Positions 46,581 through 60,010 are shown, numbered from the stretch's first letter. The stretch: DNA of 64,000 bases from Doryteuthis pealeii (GCA_023376005.1 CM042151.1:78328696-78392695), one strand, 5' to 3'. Made by a program: numbers and translations. The notes: generated by a model from the letters alone, not told the origin.

Positions 46581-47130
46581 TGAGGGATGAAAAGTGGTTT
46601 GAGTTGCAGCCCTTGGAACACTGATCCCAGCTGCTGCTGATAATTAGGGAAGAAGGTATTTAAGTCCTGGCCTAATACCATTCAGCCTCTTTTTGGAAGG
46701 ACCCAGCTGCAGAGTAATTTGACTTCAAAGAAGTTTTTCCTCAGCCGAGTTCCAGTTTTTACCCTCTTAAAGGGCCAGCCTTTGGTAAAGGGCTTGGCAA
46801 ATTCTTATCAAAGAAAGACCCATCTACTGAAGAGCAGTAATTTGAATCATTCAGAGACTCAGTTGGTTTCAAGAAGAATCACTTGCAAGAAAAAAGAACT
46901 TGTGATAGAATTTGAGTCCCCCAGAGACTCAGATGGTTTCAGGAAGAAAGAATTTGTCTTCTGAGAATTTTCAACTTTCCGGCAGCACAGAACAAGCTTG
47001 CTGAAGAAAACTTTTTATCCCCCTCAAAAAACTATTTCTCTTTCAAAGAACATTCAATTTAGTAGCCTTGAGGTTACAAAATTTGGTGACTGGTCAGTTT
47101 TGATAAGAAAAAGAAAAAAAAAAGGGAAAA
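46581..47130 (+). mobile_element. Possible LTR fragment
   Basis: This is a GC-richer island with a TATA-like 'GGTATTTAAGTCC' near 46658. It ends near 'AAATTTGGTGACTGG' (47079-47093), a junction style seen next to primer-binding sites of LTR elements. The ends are not defined and no coding is seen (an 81-residue frame at 46719 has no motif). Confidence 0.25.
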
Positions 47131-47172
47131 ATGATTTTTATATTTTTACTTTTAAAATAGTGTTTTTTTGTA

Positions 47173-47445
47173 GTTCCAAAAATTGGCAGAGTTATGATGA
47201 TTTTTAACTTACCAAATTTGAGTGGGTTCATGATTTCTGATTTTTTCATAGCAAGATCAATATCCTGATGTAACACTGCATCTACAAAAACAATTGGTTG
47301 ACTTTAAAACTTTTTTGATGATATTTTTGGATTTCATGGGTAAAAGATTTTTAGTAGTAGCGAAGCTCTAGAACTCATTTTATAGACAAAAATAGATGAC
47401 AAAAAGTCACCATTTTTTGCCAACCCCACCAAATTTGGAGAGTAT
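47173..47445. mobile_element. Fragment of the 29775-type inverted-repeat element
   Basis: It shares CCAAAAATTGGCAGAGTTAT, 'CATGATTTCTGATTTTTT' and 'GCCAACCCCACCAAATTTGG' with 29898-30220. Confidence 0.7.
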
Positions 47446-47539
47446 GTTAAGTTATAATTGAGCAAAATTGTCCAAAAATTGTTTTAAATGTATTAAAAAT
47501 AAATTACATGTGTAATATTATTTTGCTTTTTTTTTTTTT

Positions 47540-47656
47540 ACTGATGCTCATTATGTTACTACTTTTTGACTTGGACAAAAATTTGACCTTAAATAATAGA
47601 TTTAATTCATTTTAATTCATCTTTAAAATGAAAAGTAGATGAAAAATTGGGTATGC
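47540..47656 (-). mobile_element. Family X arm fragment
   Basis: On the minus strand it reads 'CATACCCAATTTTTCATCTA' and 'AAAAAGTAGTAACATAATGA', as at 4115-4230. Confidence 0.55.
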
Positions 47657-48110
47657 CTATATTATACATAAGGTACCACCAAAATATATCACATGATCAG
47701 TTTAGGTCACATTGAAGGAAGAAATGTAAATATTCCTTAACCTTTTTTTTTAATCTCACAAAAATAATGAACATAAAGAGTTGTTACAAAGAAACAGTTA
47801 ATTCAAAGATCAAATTATCCGATTGGGGAAAAATTACTCACCGTTATCTTCAAAAATAAGTAAGACAGTCCGCTTATTTTTATAATAGAGTCAGTTTCTT
47901 TATTGATATTTTTTGGCTGAATTACTGAAGAAAATTATAAAAATCTTCTGATATAATTATTTAGAATGTTTAAAAAAGGCTCTAGTCATAACTTGTTTTT
48001 TGCTATGTTACATTTCAATTGATCTAACGGTGCAAAAATGGAAACATTGTTTTTCGTTCATAATTTTCATTATTTCCATAAGCTGAAATTTTTTTTAAAA
48101 AGTTTTTTTC

Positions 48111-48284
48111 GGCTAAACTTGCAAATCGGTCAGAAAATTAAGGTAACCCAGAAAAAACAGAACCCAAATTATTCATCTATTTTCCCATTAAACTAACCCT
48201 AAACCCCAACCCTAAACTCCCCTAGTTAAAATTAACAGTTTTATTACAAAATTTGTGGGTTCTGTTTTTTTCTGAGTCATCCTG
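48111..48284. mobile_element. MITE with telomere-like interior, 3'-truncated
   Basis: It starts GGCTAAACTTGCAAATCGGT. The interior at 48189-48223 is AACTAACCCTAAACCCCAAC. It breaks off at TGAGTCATCCTG. It is homologous to 19118-19318. Confidence 0.8.
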
Positions 48285-48285
48285 T

Positions 48286-48650
48286 ATACCAGCAATTTTC
48301 CCTGTGAAACCCCCCCCACTATAATTAACACTATGAACCTAGCATAAAGGTTAATATTATCTTAAAATTTTTTCATCTATTCGAAAGAAGAAACAGCTAA
48401 ACTTGCAAATCGGTCAGAAAATTTTTCATCTATTCGAAAGAAACAGCTAAACTTGCAAATTTTCTGACCGATTTGCAAGTTTAGCTGTTTCTTCTTTCGA
48501 ATAGATGAAAAAATTTTCTGACCGATTTGCAATAGCTGTTTCTTCTTTCGAATAGATGAAAAATTTTAAGATAATATTAACCTTTATGCTAGGTTCATAG
48601 TGTTAATTATAGTGGAGGGGGGGATTTCACAGGGAAAATTGCTGGTATGT
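48286..48650. repeat. Near-perfect ~365-bp palindrome
   Basis: The arms carry 'CAGCAATTTTCCCTGTGAAA', 'GAACCTAGCATAAAGGTTAA' and 'ATCTATTCGAAAGAAG', followed by MITE-end text, and meet at about 48468 with no spacer. Confidence 0.88.
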
Positions 48651-49234
48651 ATTCTAGATATACTCAAAATTCGTCTGCTACTTGAAAAAAAAAAAAAAAC
48701 GAATTAAAATTAATTAAATCTATTATTTAAGGTCAAACCTTTAGTAACATAATGACCATCATTAAAAAAAGAAAAATATCATAAATATGGAATTTATTTT
48801 TAATACATTTAAAACAATTTTTTTTGTCAATTTCGATCGCGTTCAGCCATTAACGCTCTTTATAAATGGCTTGTTTATAAATTTAATGTAACATTCGCGA
48901 TTGCAAAAAAAAATTACCAAAAATCAGGGAATTATCCGATTTTAGTGAAATTTTCAGTATTGATTTATCAATTAATGAATTTTATAATGCATCAGTTATT
49001 TTATTTCAAAACTTTAATTAAGTACTTTTTGCTATGAAAAATTAATACATAAAATTCATTTAAAATAAAAATATTCTGATGTCAAGTTTAAAATGTTATA
49101 TTTTTAGGTTCTAGAAATAAATATCTATTTAATGCAAACCTTTTTAAGTAGAAAAAATATCGATGTATAATTTTTTTCTTTTATAATATAATAGCCAATT
49201 AAATAATTATCGAAATGAGTAAAAAAGAAATCTC

Positions 49235-50682
49235 TAGGTACCACCAGACCGTTTAGGTCATCTTGAATAAAACGGAAATAGATATTTCCGAACTTTGTTT
49301 ATCAAAAATCTCATTAAAAAAAGATCGTACAGGGTTGTTACAAAGAAAAATTTAATTCAAATTATCCGATTGGAAAAATTACATCGTTATCTTAAAAAAT
49401 AAACAAACCTATCCATATTACGTGCGAAAGGTAATTTTCAGGCCGCGATTTAGATAGAAAGAAATACATATTATTACCCTCTTACAGTTATGCATCTAAG
49501 TACGGATGGGTGATGAATATTACAATTTACTATGAAAAAAATTGAAAAACTTTAATCTTAAATTTCGCAGTGAAATTGACGTTAAAAAATGTCTTCGGTT
49601 TTAGTATTAATTCTTAAAATCGAAAATAAAATGAAAATTTGAATATTTTTTCTAAGAGAAAACTGATAAAACAATCATTCAATATATTATTTTTATTCTA
49701 ATTGGTCGTAAAAGTTAAATAAAATATTTTTTACGCTCAGAAAAAAAACTTTAGTTACGAGAAGCGTCTCGTCATATGTCAGTTTTGCTCTTCCGTACAT
49801 TCTAAGAATCACACATTACTATTCAACAATAAAAATTACAAATTCTTTAAAAATATTAATCGAGCACGGATCGGACCAACTTTTAGTTCACCTGAATTCT
49901 AAAATTCATGTTTTTAAATATCCGTGAAAATTTTGATTTTTTCCACAGGAAAAAAAAAAAATTTAATTTATTTCACGCAGAAAATAAAAATATTTAATCA
50001 CACAAAGATTGAAAATCTCGTAAAAATTAATTTCTTTAAAAAATTTTTTTTTTTGACAATTTAATAGAATATAGTACATACCAATTACATAAGAAAAAAA
50101 AGTTTTCAAATATTAATATTATGACATTTCTTTTGCACTTTTTATTTCCGATTTCATTTTTTTTTCCAAAAAAAATATAATTCGGTACGTTATACAATTT
50201 CATTGATATAGTTATTCAGACTCTTATCTTTATAGAAAAAAGTACCAAATTTTTTTCCCACATCATTTTTTTTATCTCATAAAATAAAATAGGGGGGGGG
50301 TTAGACATCGTAAAAAATATTTCCCCTAATATATTTTAGAAAAACTATTTCAGATGTATTTACATCCAATGGTAAACATTTATGGAAATTTTCGTGAAAA
50401 TCGGACCATTAATTGATTTTTCATAGAATTTTTAAAAAATCCTCTTATCGTAACTTGTTTTTAGCTACGTTAAATTTCAGTTGATTTAACAGTGCAAAAA
50501 TGAAAACATTGTTTTTCAATCATAATTTTCATTATTTTCGTATGCTGATAAAAATTTAAAAAATATCAGGAGTTTATTTAATTCGAATGGAAAAAAATTT
50601 TCAAGAAAATATTTTTTCTGCAAGTTTCATTGTGTTAAATGTAGGGGGGGTAAATTGCACAGGGTCAAATTGGTGGTACCTA
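49235..50682 (-). mobile_element. Family Y element, complete, 1448 bp, 8-bp target duplication
   Basis: It starts TAGGTACCACC and ends GGTGGTACCTA, exact complements. Flanks are GAAATCTC at 49227-49234 and 50683-50690. The empty site in X copy D is near 34196-34206. It lies in the opposite orientation to the 6780 copy. No transposase frame was found. Confidence 0.88.
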
Positions 50683-51071
50683 GAAATCTCCAAAAAGTTT
50701 TCATTTTTTATATTTGTTTTTTACATTTTATTTTCCGATTTTCGGTACTTATTTTCTCATAGAATATACACATAATTTTTTTTCCATTCACAACTTCGGT
50801 CTTTTATCTTTTTATTTCTACTGTAATTAGTATTAAACGCTGACCAACTCGCTGAGATTTTACGCACCCAAAATAAGGGGGGAGATCAAAATTAAGTGAC
50901 CTAAAAAAACAGAAAGTTTTGAAATAAAATAAATAATGCATTTATAAAGTTCATTCATTGATAAATCAACACTGAAAATTTCATTAAAATCCGATAATTC
51001 ACTAATTTTTGGTAAATAATTTTCGCAGGTGGAGGGGGGGGGGCTAAATTCATTTTGTCAAAAACGCATTT

Positions 51072-51730
51072 GGTAATGAAGGACTATTTGCTCGTAAATT
51101 CCTACCATAAAATAAACTGAACCCCCATTTTATGTCCGTGTTTTTGTATTAAATGTTTTATTTTTCTTGCACCCGTTATTTTACAATACAAAATATATTT
51201 TCTTTAATTATTTTAATATTCATTTCAATGTGCATATTCTAAAAGTTTTTATTTTGTGAGAATGTTTAGTTTTAAAGTGGGGGCTCGTTTTACAATTTAG
51301 GCATAAATTGGATCCTCCTTTTATGACCGTAATATTGTTTTTTCGTCGACGATGATTAAAATCTGACGTTTTTATATTAGAGTAGCAAAGCCGAAAAGAA
51401 ATAACAACAAAAAGTAATATTCACCTTTTTACTCGTAAATTCCTGCCATAAAATTAGGCTTGGGCATTTTATGGTAGGAATTTACGAGTAAAAAGTTGAA
51501 GTGTAAAAACGAACCCCCACTTTAAAACTAAGCATTCTCACAAAATAAAAGCTTTTAGAATATACACATTGAAGTGAATATTAAAATAAATAAAGGAAAT
51601 ATATTTATACTAATACTGTAACATAACGGGTGCAAGAAAAATAAAACATTTATTGCAAAAACACGGACATACAATGGGGGTTCAGTTTATTTTATGGTAA
51701 GAATTTATGAGCATATAGCCCTTCATTACC
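51072..51730. mobile_element. hAT-like foldback element, 659 bp, 8-bp target duplication
   Basis: The ends are GGTAATGAAGG and CCTTCATTACC. Long arms share 'CATAAAATAAACTGAACCCC' and complement. Flanks are ACGCATTT at 51064-51071 and 51731-51738. The empty site is near 34541 and 16892. An inner hairpin (ACTCGTAAATTCCTGCCATA and complement) lies at 51430-51502. It is non-coding. Confidence 0.9.
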
Positions 51731-51757
51731 ACGCATTTTAGGTAAATTTTGGGTATA

Positions 51758-53110
51758 TTATACATTGTTACCTTAGAAAAGAGTCGCTGCTTTTCGTGTA
51801 GACATGATCGTCACCTTGTTTACATTTGCAGAGATGTTTTAGTTTAATAAAGGAGACTGCGTCACTAGAACTCCACTAGCCAATAAATCAAAGCTGACCC
51901 TTGGTTTTATGGGACATTTTTTGAAGAAAAATGTGTCATTTAAAATCAATAATAACATTGTTCGATGCAAATTTTTTCGGATAATTTTATCAAATTTAAA
52001 TAAGTATTTGAATTACGTAGATTGTTTCAGTGCGGTTGAACGAGGTGTTCCAAATTTTTCGTTTGATTATCCTAGCTATACCCAAAATGGACCTAAAATG
52101 CGTTTTTGACAATATCATAATCATTATCCCCTCCGATAGTAACTTTGTTAAGAAATGAATTTCTTTCTTTTTTTTTTTTAAATTACAAAATATTCTAATT
52201 TCTGAAGACGGTTGGAAAATTAAAACGGAAAGTTTTTTAGTGGTCCCCAATGACAGATTAACTACAGTCTATGAATTAACGTTTTGCGAATTGGGTTACG
52301 GTTTTAGGGGATTAAGGTTGTTTTTAATTACGTATTGCTTTTAAAAAAAATAAACAACAAAAAACCCAAAGTACTATAATTAACCATAGAAATTAATTAT
52401 TGAATCTATTATTGAGACAGTTGTTTGTGTTAGTATTCAAGTATTGCAATGTATAATTTCAACTAAACTTAGTTTTAAAAAATATTTTTCAACATTAAAT
52501 GTATAGTAAATTTGGGTTTTATGTTGTTAATTTTTTTTTTTTTTTTTTTTTTTTTCGTGAAATGTAAATGGATTTCGTAAAATTCCCAAGGACTTAACTA
52601 CGGCAATGTAACTTTGGAAAAAAAAAAACAAAAACAAAACAAATATCTAAAAACAAAAAAAAAATCAAGTGAATGCCTAACTTACTTATTTCTGTTTTCC
52701 TTCACCTTGTTTGTCTAAATTAAAACAATGCAAAATTTGAGTTTAACTTTCAATAAACTGATTTTTCCTCTGTGGATTTTCCTTTAAAAAACAAAAAGGT
52801 CGACTCCGTTTCATGTTTGATGAGCGCCAGTAAAGGGAGGTAATTACGACAGTCACTTAAAAACTATAAACAGCTCAATGGAAATTTTACTCTTTGCTTA
52901 CTTTAAACAGCTCATAGTGGCTCTCCCACCACTTCGATCCTACTGTAAACCGCTGACAGCGACTCTTGGACGTGTCACTTGTTTGCACTAAATTTTAATA
53001 GAATAGTTCTGAGGTGAAGTTAGAAATATCCATCTTAGAAGTAAAAACTACCAAGAAATTTTTGTACAGCCATGAGGGAAATTAGGTAGGCAAAAAGTTG
53101 ATTTTTTAAA
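51758..53110. repeat. Z-block repeat, copy 3
   Basis: It has the same landmarks as copy 1 ('AGTCGCTGC', 'AAAGGGAGGTAATTACGAC', 'CTTGGACGTGTCACTTG'), interrupted by a half foldback element at 52199-52555. Confidence 0.65.
52199..52535. mobile_element. Truncated foldback element (43150 type)
   Basis: It begins 'TTCTGAAGACGGTTGG' and contains 'GGGGATTAAGGTTGTTTTTA'. The right arm ends in a poly-T run. Confidence 0.75.
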
Positions 53111-53210
53111 ATGATTTAATAATGAATTAATTTTTTTCAAAGTGACAGTTTACATATTCAGATTTTATATAAAAATACAGATTTTTAATTTTTCTTTGAG
53201 ATTTAGTTAG

Positions 53211-53363
53211 GAAGCGCGGTGGTGTACTGGTTAGAGTCACAGGAAATGGACTAATCGATCTGACTCCAGCTATGGATAAAATAGTAGGGCAGACTGGAAT
53301 CTTTAACCTTGGTTAGGCAAACAGTCTAGGAGAAGAAAAACTCTGAATTCAAAGCTGGTCACT
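53211..53363 (+). mobile_element. tRNA-derived SINE, internally deleted
   Basis: An A-box-like 'TGGTGTACTGGTTAGAG' is present. The B-box region is missing; the body runs from 'CCAGCTATGGATAAAATAGT' to 'CTAGGAGAAGAAAAACTCTG'. Confidence 0.7.
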
Positions 53364-53463
53364 ACTAGAATAGACTCAGGCCTACTTAGTGATCTATTTT
53401 AATTTTTTTAAATTTTAAAATTTAGATGCAAAGATGATTGTTGACTTTGATGACAGTTTACTA

Positions 53464-54390
53464 GCCATACTCAAATTTGTCGGCTGCTAGCTTTTTAAAA
53501 ACAAATTAAAATTAATTAAATCTATTATCTAAGGTCAAACTTTTGTCTAAAATGATAAGTAGTAACATAATGACCATCATTAAAAATATCATTACATATG
53601 CAGTTTATTCTTAATAGATTTAAAACGATTTGTTTTGGTCAATTTCGACGCGATCCGCCATTAACGCTTTTTTTCAAGGGTTTTAAAGCACTTGTTTACA
53701 ATTTCAATGTAACGTTTACGATTGAAAAAAAATACCAAACATCAGGGATTTATCCGATTTTAATGAAATTTTCAGTATTGATTTATCAATTAATGAATTT
53801 TATAATACATCAGTTATTTTATTTTAAAACTTTAATTTAGTATTTTTGCTATGAAAAATCAATATATAAAATTCATTTAAAATGTGAAAAGCCTGATGTT
53901 AAGTTTAAAATGTTATATTTTTAGATTCTAGAAATAAATATCTACTTAATGCAAACCTTATTTTTTTTTTTTAAAGTATACGTTTTGAAGAAAAACTCTA
54001 TTGAAAATGTAACCCCCCCCCCCCTTTTTAAGCAAAAAATATCAATGTATAATTTTTTCTTTTATAAAATAATAGCCAATTAAATAATTACCGAAATGAG
54101 TAAAAAAGAAATCTCCAAAAAATTAATTATTTATTATTTTTTTACATTTTATTTTCCGATTTTCGGTACTTATTTTCTCATAGAAAACCCACTGTAAAAA
54201 AATTTTTTTTGTTTCTATTCACAACTTCGGTCTTTTATCTCTTTATTTATACTGTAATTAGTATCGAAAATAACCAACTCGCAAAAATGTTACGCCCCCA
54301 ACATAAGGGGGATGGGTAAAAATTAATTGATCTGAAAAAAATGAGAAAGTTTTTAAATAAAATAAGTAATGCATTATAAATATCAGTATA
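53464..54390. mobile_element. Family X element, copy F (right side truncated)
   Basis: The left arm is at 53735-53835 and a partial right arm at 54330-54385. The 80-residue frame at 53598 arises from the arm and is not a gene. Confidence 0.65.
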
Positions 54391-54399
54391 AAGTTGTTT

Positions 54400-54560
54400 T
54401 TTTTAATTTCTTACCCATAGTCTTATCGAATACAAATGACTTTTAAACATGACAGATACAGATTAGTATCATAATCAAGACACAACTATTCACATTTTTC
54501 ATCTTTAGTTTATTATTTGTAGAAATTTAAATTTTCTTAAAATTTTTATTTTTGCCATCA
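54400..54560 (+). repeat. V-block repeat, short partial
   Basis: It reads 'CTTATCGAATACAAATGACT' and 'ATCTTTAGTTTATTATTTG'. It gives empty sites for the insertions at 19118 and 37833. Confidence 0.5.
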
Positions 54561-54689
54561 GTAATTAATTTTTTCAAAGAAACAGTTTACAAATTAAGAT
54601 TTGATAAAAGAAAAATAGTTGTTTTTTTTTTTTTTCATTTTTTTTCTTCTTTTTTACATTTTCGTGAATGCATGAATAAATCGATTGAT

Positions 54690-55370
54690 TTTAATGAGCT
54701 GACAACTTATTCAGGGTCATTCTATGCCTTGAGGTTATGGAATCTATTTTAAACAGATCTATTTGACCCACAGATAGGATTCTAACAGGAACTACCACTC
54801 CGGATCAAAGTGGAACTGGAAATAATGGCAATGAATGAGAATGTTATAATACATTAGAAGGCTCAGAGTAATCTTCCAACATAGGCACATATATGTACAT
54901 AAAATAATCCGACAAAGAAGTTATATATAATAACAAAAGCAGATTTTATTTGTCTGAGTACAAGGAGAACATACATACATGACAAGATACAATACGATAC
55001 AGAACAGGTAGGACTAAGTCCTAAAGAAGTGATAAAAAGTTCATGAAGGAATGTCATATACTGCTGATTTGGTTGCAGGTGCAAGGCCCCCCCCTCACAC
55101 ACACTTAATGGACATAGACACCATGTGTTTATGCCATGTGTAGTCCTTGCTGGACCGAGTGAGAGAGACTCATAATTCCCGGCTACAGCTTAAATATCCC
55201 AGCCACCTATAGGCGAAAACCTGGCGGCAAGGGAAGATAACTCTTTTGGACTCATGTCCATCCCCCCCATGGGATGACAATCGCTACAGTAGTCTACAGA
55301 TTTCCAAAACAAGAGCCTCAACATCTGATGCTGCTTAGTGTCATACCTGGGATATTCCTCTTAATAGGGA
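54690..55370 (+). repeat. V-block repeat, long copy 3
   Basis: It resembles 39085-39770. Confidence 0.65.
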
Positions 55371-55847
55371 TCTTACTCCTCTGCAGAGGATACAGTTAGT
55401 GAATTCTAAGTCCAATGGATAAGGCAATGAAAAAGAGTGTTGAATTGGGTATACCAAGCTCTGTACCTTGTAGAGCCCCCAACAGAATTAATGAGGCACA
55501 CATTTAATGATGTTAAACTCTATCTGATGGTGAGGTTCAGTTTCTGGGGTCTGGGGAATGTGGATGACCCATTCATCACCATTGCTCCCAGTTCCACTCT
55601 GAGCCGAAGTGGTAGTACCTGTTAGGGTCGCATCTATGGATTAAATAGAAAATTTGTTTACAAAAAAAATTGAGTTGAAAAAATTTCCTTTTAAACTATC
55701 GCTATGAATGTTTCAAAACTTTTCCGGCATTAAATGACCCAGCATGGTTGATATGTCACAAAACAAAGCAAACAAAACAAAGCTATGGTTTTCATTGCAA
55801 GTTGTTTGATTCTTTGAGACTTTTAAGATGATGCTTAAGAATTTATT
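55371..55847. other. Repeat mosaic, no gene seen
   Basis: 55371-55500 resembles 21290-21410. 55590-55740 is the reverse complement of V-like text at 690-800 ('CCAAACTATCACTATGAATC' against 'TAAACTATCGCTATGAATG'). Confidence 0.4.
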
Positions 55848-56063
55848 ACATTATATATTTACCAACCGCTCCACACGAGCAGGATGTGACACAAGGTCAA
55901 TTTCTTAAGTGGAGTTTAACAGGTTTGAATTCAGAGTTTTCCTTCTCCTAGACCAGTTACCTAACCAAAGTTAAAGAGCCCAGTCTTCCCTACTATTTAA
56001 CCATAGCTGGAAGGAGAGTAGGATTCATACCTTTCCCAAGGGTATTAGTGCTATGTGAAATGT
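55848..56063 (-). mobile_element. tRNA-derived SINE, head missing
   Basis: The body text is as in 1005-1277. It stops after 'GGGTATTAGTGCTATGTGAA', lacking the tRNA-like head. Confidence 0.7.
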
Positions 56064-56543
56064 ATTGATTTGTTTGCTTTTGAGATTTGCAAATGCTGGA
56101 CATTTTAAGTAGAATTTCAATGCTATTTCTTTGTATATTTTAATTTTTAAATATCTGTAAATATAAATCAAATCTTTCTATTTTATGCACTAAAAGCAAG
56201 AACTACTGATACTCAAGGTGTATATATATTTACTTTTATTTTCATAGTTTTCATCCAGACTTATACACACTACTTGCTCTTTATATATGCCTAGATAGTT
56301 AATTTTAAGGTCTATACCTGTTCACCATCATTGTTAACACACCACTGGAATCTTTCCCAGGTGGTCTCCATAATATTAGTTCTGCTTTTCTAATAAAGAT
56401 ACTCTCTTAGAATTTATCAGTGTGTATTTGTATATATGTTCCATAACACCTGCAGTGAAAACTCTGATTCTCAGGTCACCAATGTTAAATTTCCTATATG
56501 AGTTTATATGTGCAATACATTTAAATATACTGATATACATAAA
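56064..56543 (-). other. 3' flank with fossil fingers
   Basis: 56400-56540 is decayed finger text shared with 27080-27215 and 44160-44300. 56064-56400 is AT-rich and unassigned. Confidence 0.4.
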
Positions 56544-58499
<1,956 letters not shown>

Positions 58500-58500
<1 letters not shown>

Positions 58501-59300
58501 GTTGTTATAAATCCTGTTCCTCATAGCTCATGGGTGTAGTTTTTCTTATATGTGTGTAAATTTGCATAACACATTTCATATACAAAGTTATAATTTACAT
58601 ACTTTATAAAAAAAAAGCTGATATCTTTTATTTACCAGCATCAATTTTCTTTTTATCCAAATGCTTCCAAATTTAAACTCAGCAAAAATACTGATTCACA
58701 CAACATTTCCCAACAATAAACACTTGTCTCTAGTACATATGAATGTGTTTTGTTGAGGAAAATGAATTTTCACCAATGTCTTTGCCAGCTCATTTTAAAA
58801 ACTATTCTTCACATATTTATATCTTCTCACAAGATCAATTCATTCCTTCCCTTCAGCAATTCTTATCTGTTAATGAAAAATAAATATTATTAAATAAAAG
58901 ATAATCAGTATGCATTCTTTATCATTATAAATCTATAAAACACAGTTGGCCTTTCAATAAATTCCATTCGTGTTCATATTTAATATTAAGTCTTAAATAT
59001 ACAATTTATATACCTAATAGATAAAATTCATTTAAAATATGAAATTCCAAATGTTAAGTTTAAATTTCCTATTTTTAGATACTAGAAACAAACATTTATC
59101 TCGTAATTATTCTACTTTATTTTTGTAAACTAATAATTTTTGGAGAAAACTCAATTGAAAAGTTAAGCCCCCACCCTTTTAAACAGAACAAATATCGATG
59201 TATAACTTTTTTCACTTACAATAAAATAGGCAATTATATACTTAAACAACAAAGTAAAAAAAATCTTTTAGTTTTTTTTTCTACATTTAATTTTCTGATT
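58500..59300. other. 5' flank of the last zinc-finger locus
   Basis: An acceptor-like 'TTAACAG' site on the minus strand lies at 58862-58885. 58880-58990 matches the intron text of the other loci. 59030-59280 resembles part of family X (for example 'AACAAATATCGATGTATAAC'). No gene is seen. Confidence 0.4.
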
Positions 59301-59317
59301 TTTTTTGTGCCATAAGG

Positions 59318-60010
59318 ACAAACTATATCAAAGCAAAAATTGATAAGACCCAACAAAATATTAAATGTAGATTATGCGGTAATAGAGATGAGACTATAAA
59401 CCATGTACTATGCGAATGTAGCAAACTAGCACAAAGGGGAACAAAACTAGACACGACTGGGTTGGGAAGGTGATCCACTGGGAATTATGCAAAAAATTAA
59501 ATTTTGACCATACAACAAAATGGTATATGCATAAACCAGAATCTGTTCTTGAGAATGAAATGCATAAAATTCTCTGGGACTTTGAAATAAAAATGGATCA
59601 CCTCATCCCAGCAAGAAGACCAGACCTAGTGTTGATTAACCAAAAAGAAAGAACTTATCAACTGGTGGATTTTGCAGTTCCAGCAGATCACAGGGTGAAG
59701 CTAAAAGAAAATGAAAAAAATGGACAAATACTTGCACCTTGCCAGAGAACTGAAAAAGTTATGGAATATGAAAGTCAAAGTTATACCAATTGTAGTTGGT
59801 GCACTTGGAATGGTCCCAAAAAGATTGGAAAAGGGTTTGGAAAGTCTGGAAATCAGAGGAAGAATTGATACCATCCAGAACACTGCACTGTTGCAATCTG
59901 CCAGAATTCTCAGAAGAGTCCTGGAGACCTGAGGAGACTTGCTGTCACTCAGACTTCAGTGAAAGACCATCAGCTAACGCTGATGTGAAAACTCAAAAGG
60001 AGTAAATAAT
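59318..60010 (+). mobile_element. 5'-truncated LINE: C-terminal zinc knuckle and endonuclease-like domain
   Basis: This is the 3' end of a non-LTR retrotransposon pol, which copies its RNA into DNA at a nicked target. Around 59358 the frame reads a CCHC knuckle (CRLCGNRDETINHVLCEC). After a frameshift near 59435 it reads HDWVGKVIHWELC and on through ILWDFEIKMDHLIPARRPDL. The RRPD...VDFAVP stretch (about 59620-59683) fits the PD-x-D motif of the restriction-like endonuclease of R2/R4/Dong-type LINEs. A second frameshift at the A run near 59717 leads into KYLHLARELKKLWNMKV and ends ARILRRVLET at 59932. It is truncated and shifted twice, so inactive. The clade assignment is from memory of motifs. 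Confidence 0.72.

Larger units (their letters stand above)
47670..48651. mobile_element. Rearranged family Y element
   Basis: It starts AAGGTACCACC with the Y right-end text ('CATGATCAGTTTAGGTCAC') and ends in Y left-end text ('CACAGGGAAAATTGCTGGTA'). A MITE and a palindrome are embedded in it. Confidence 0.55.
48652..51757. mobile_element. Family X element, copy E, with nested insertions
   Basis: The left end is TAGATATACTCAAAATTCGT and the right end AAATTTTGGGTATA. The inner arms are at 48905-49020 and 50915-51010. A Y element (49235-50682) and a hAT-like element (51072-51730) are nested within it. Confidence 0.72.
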
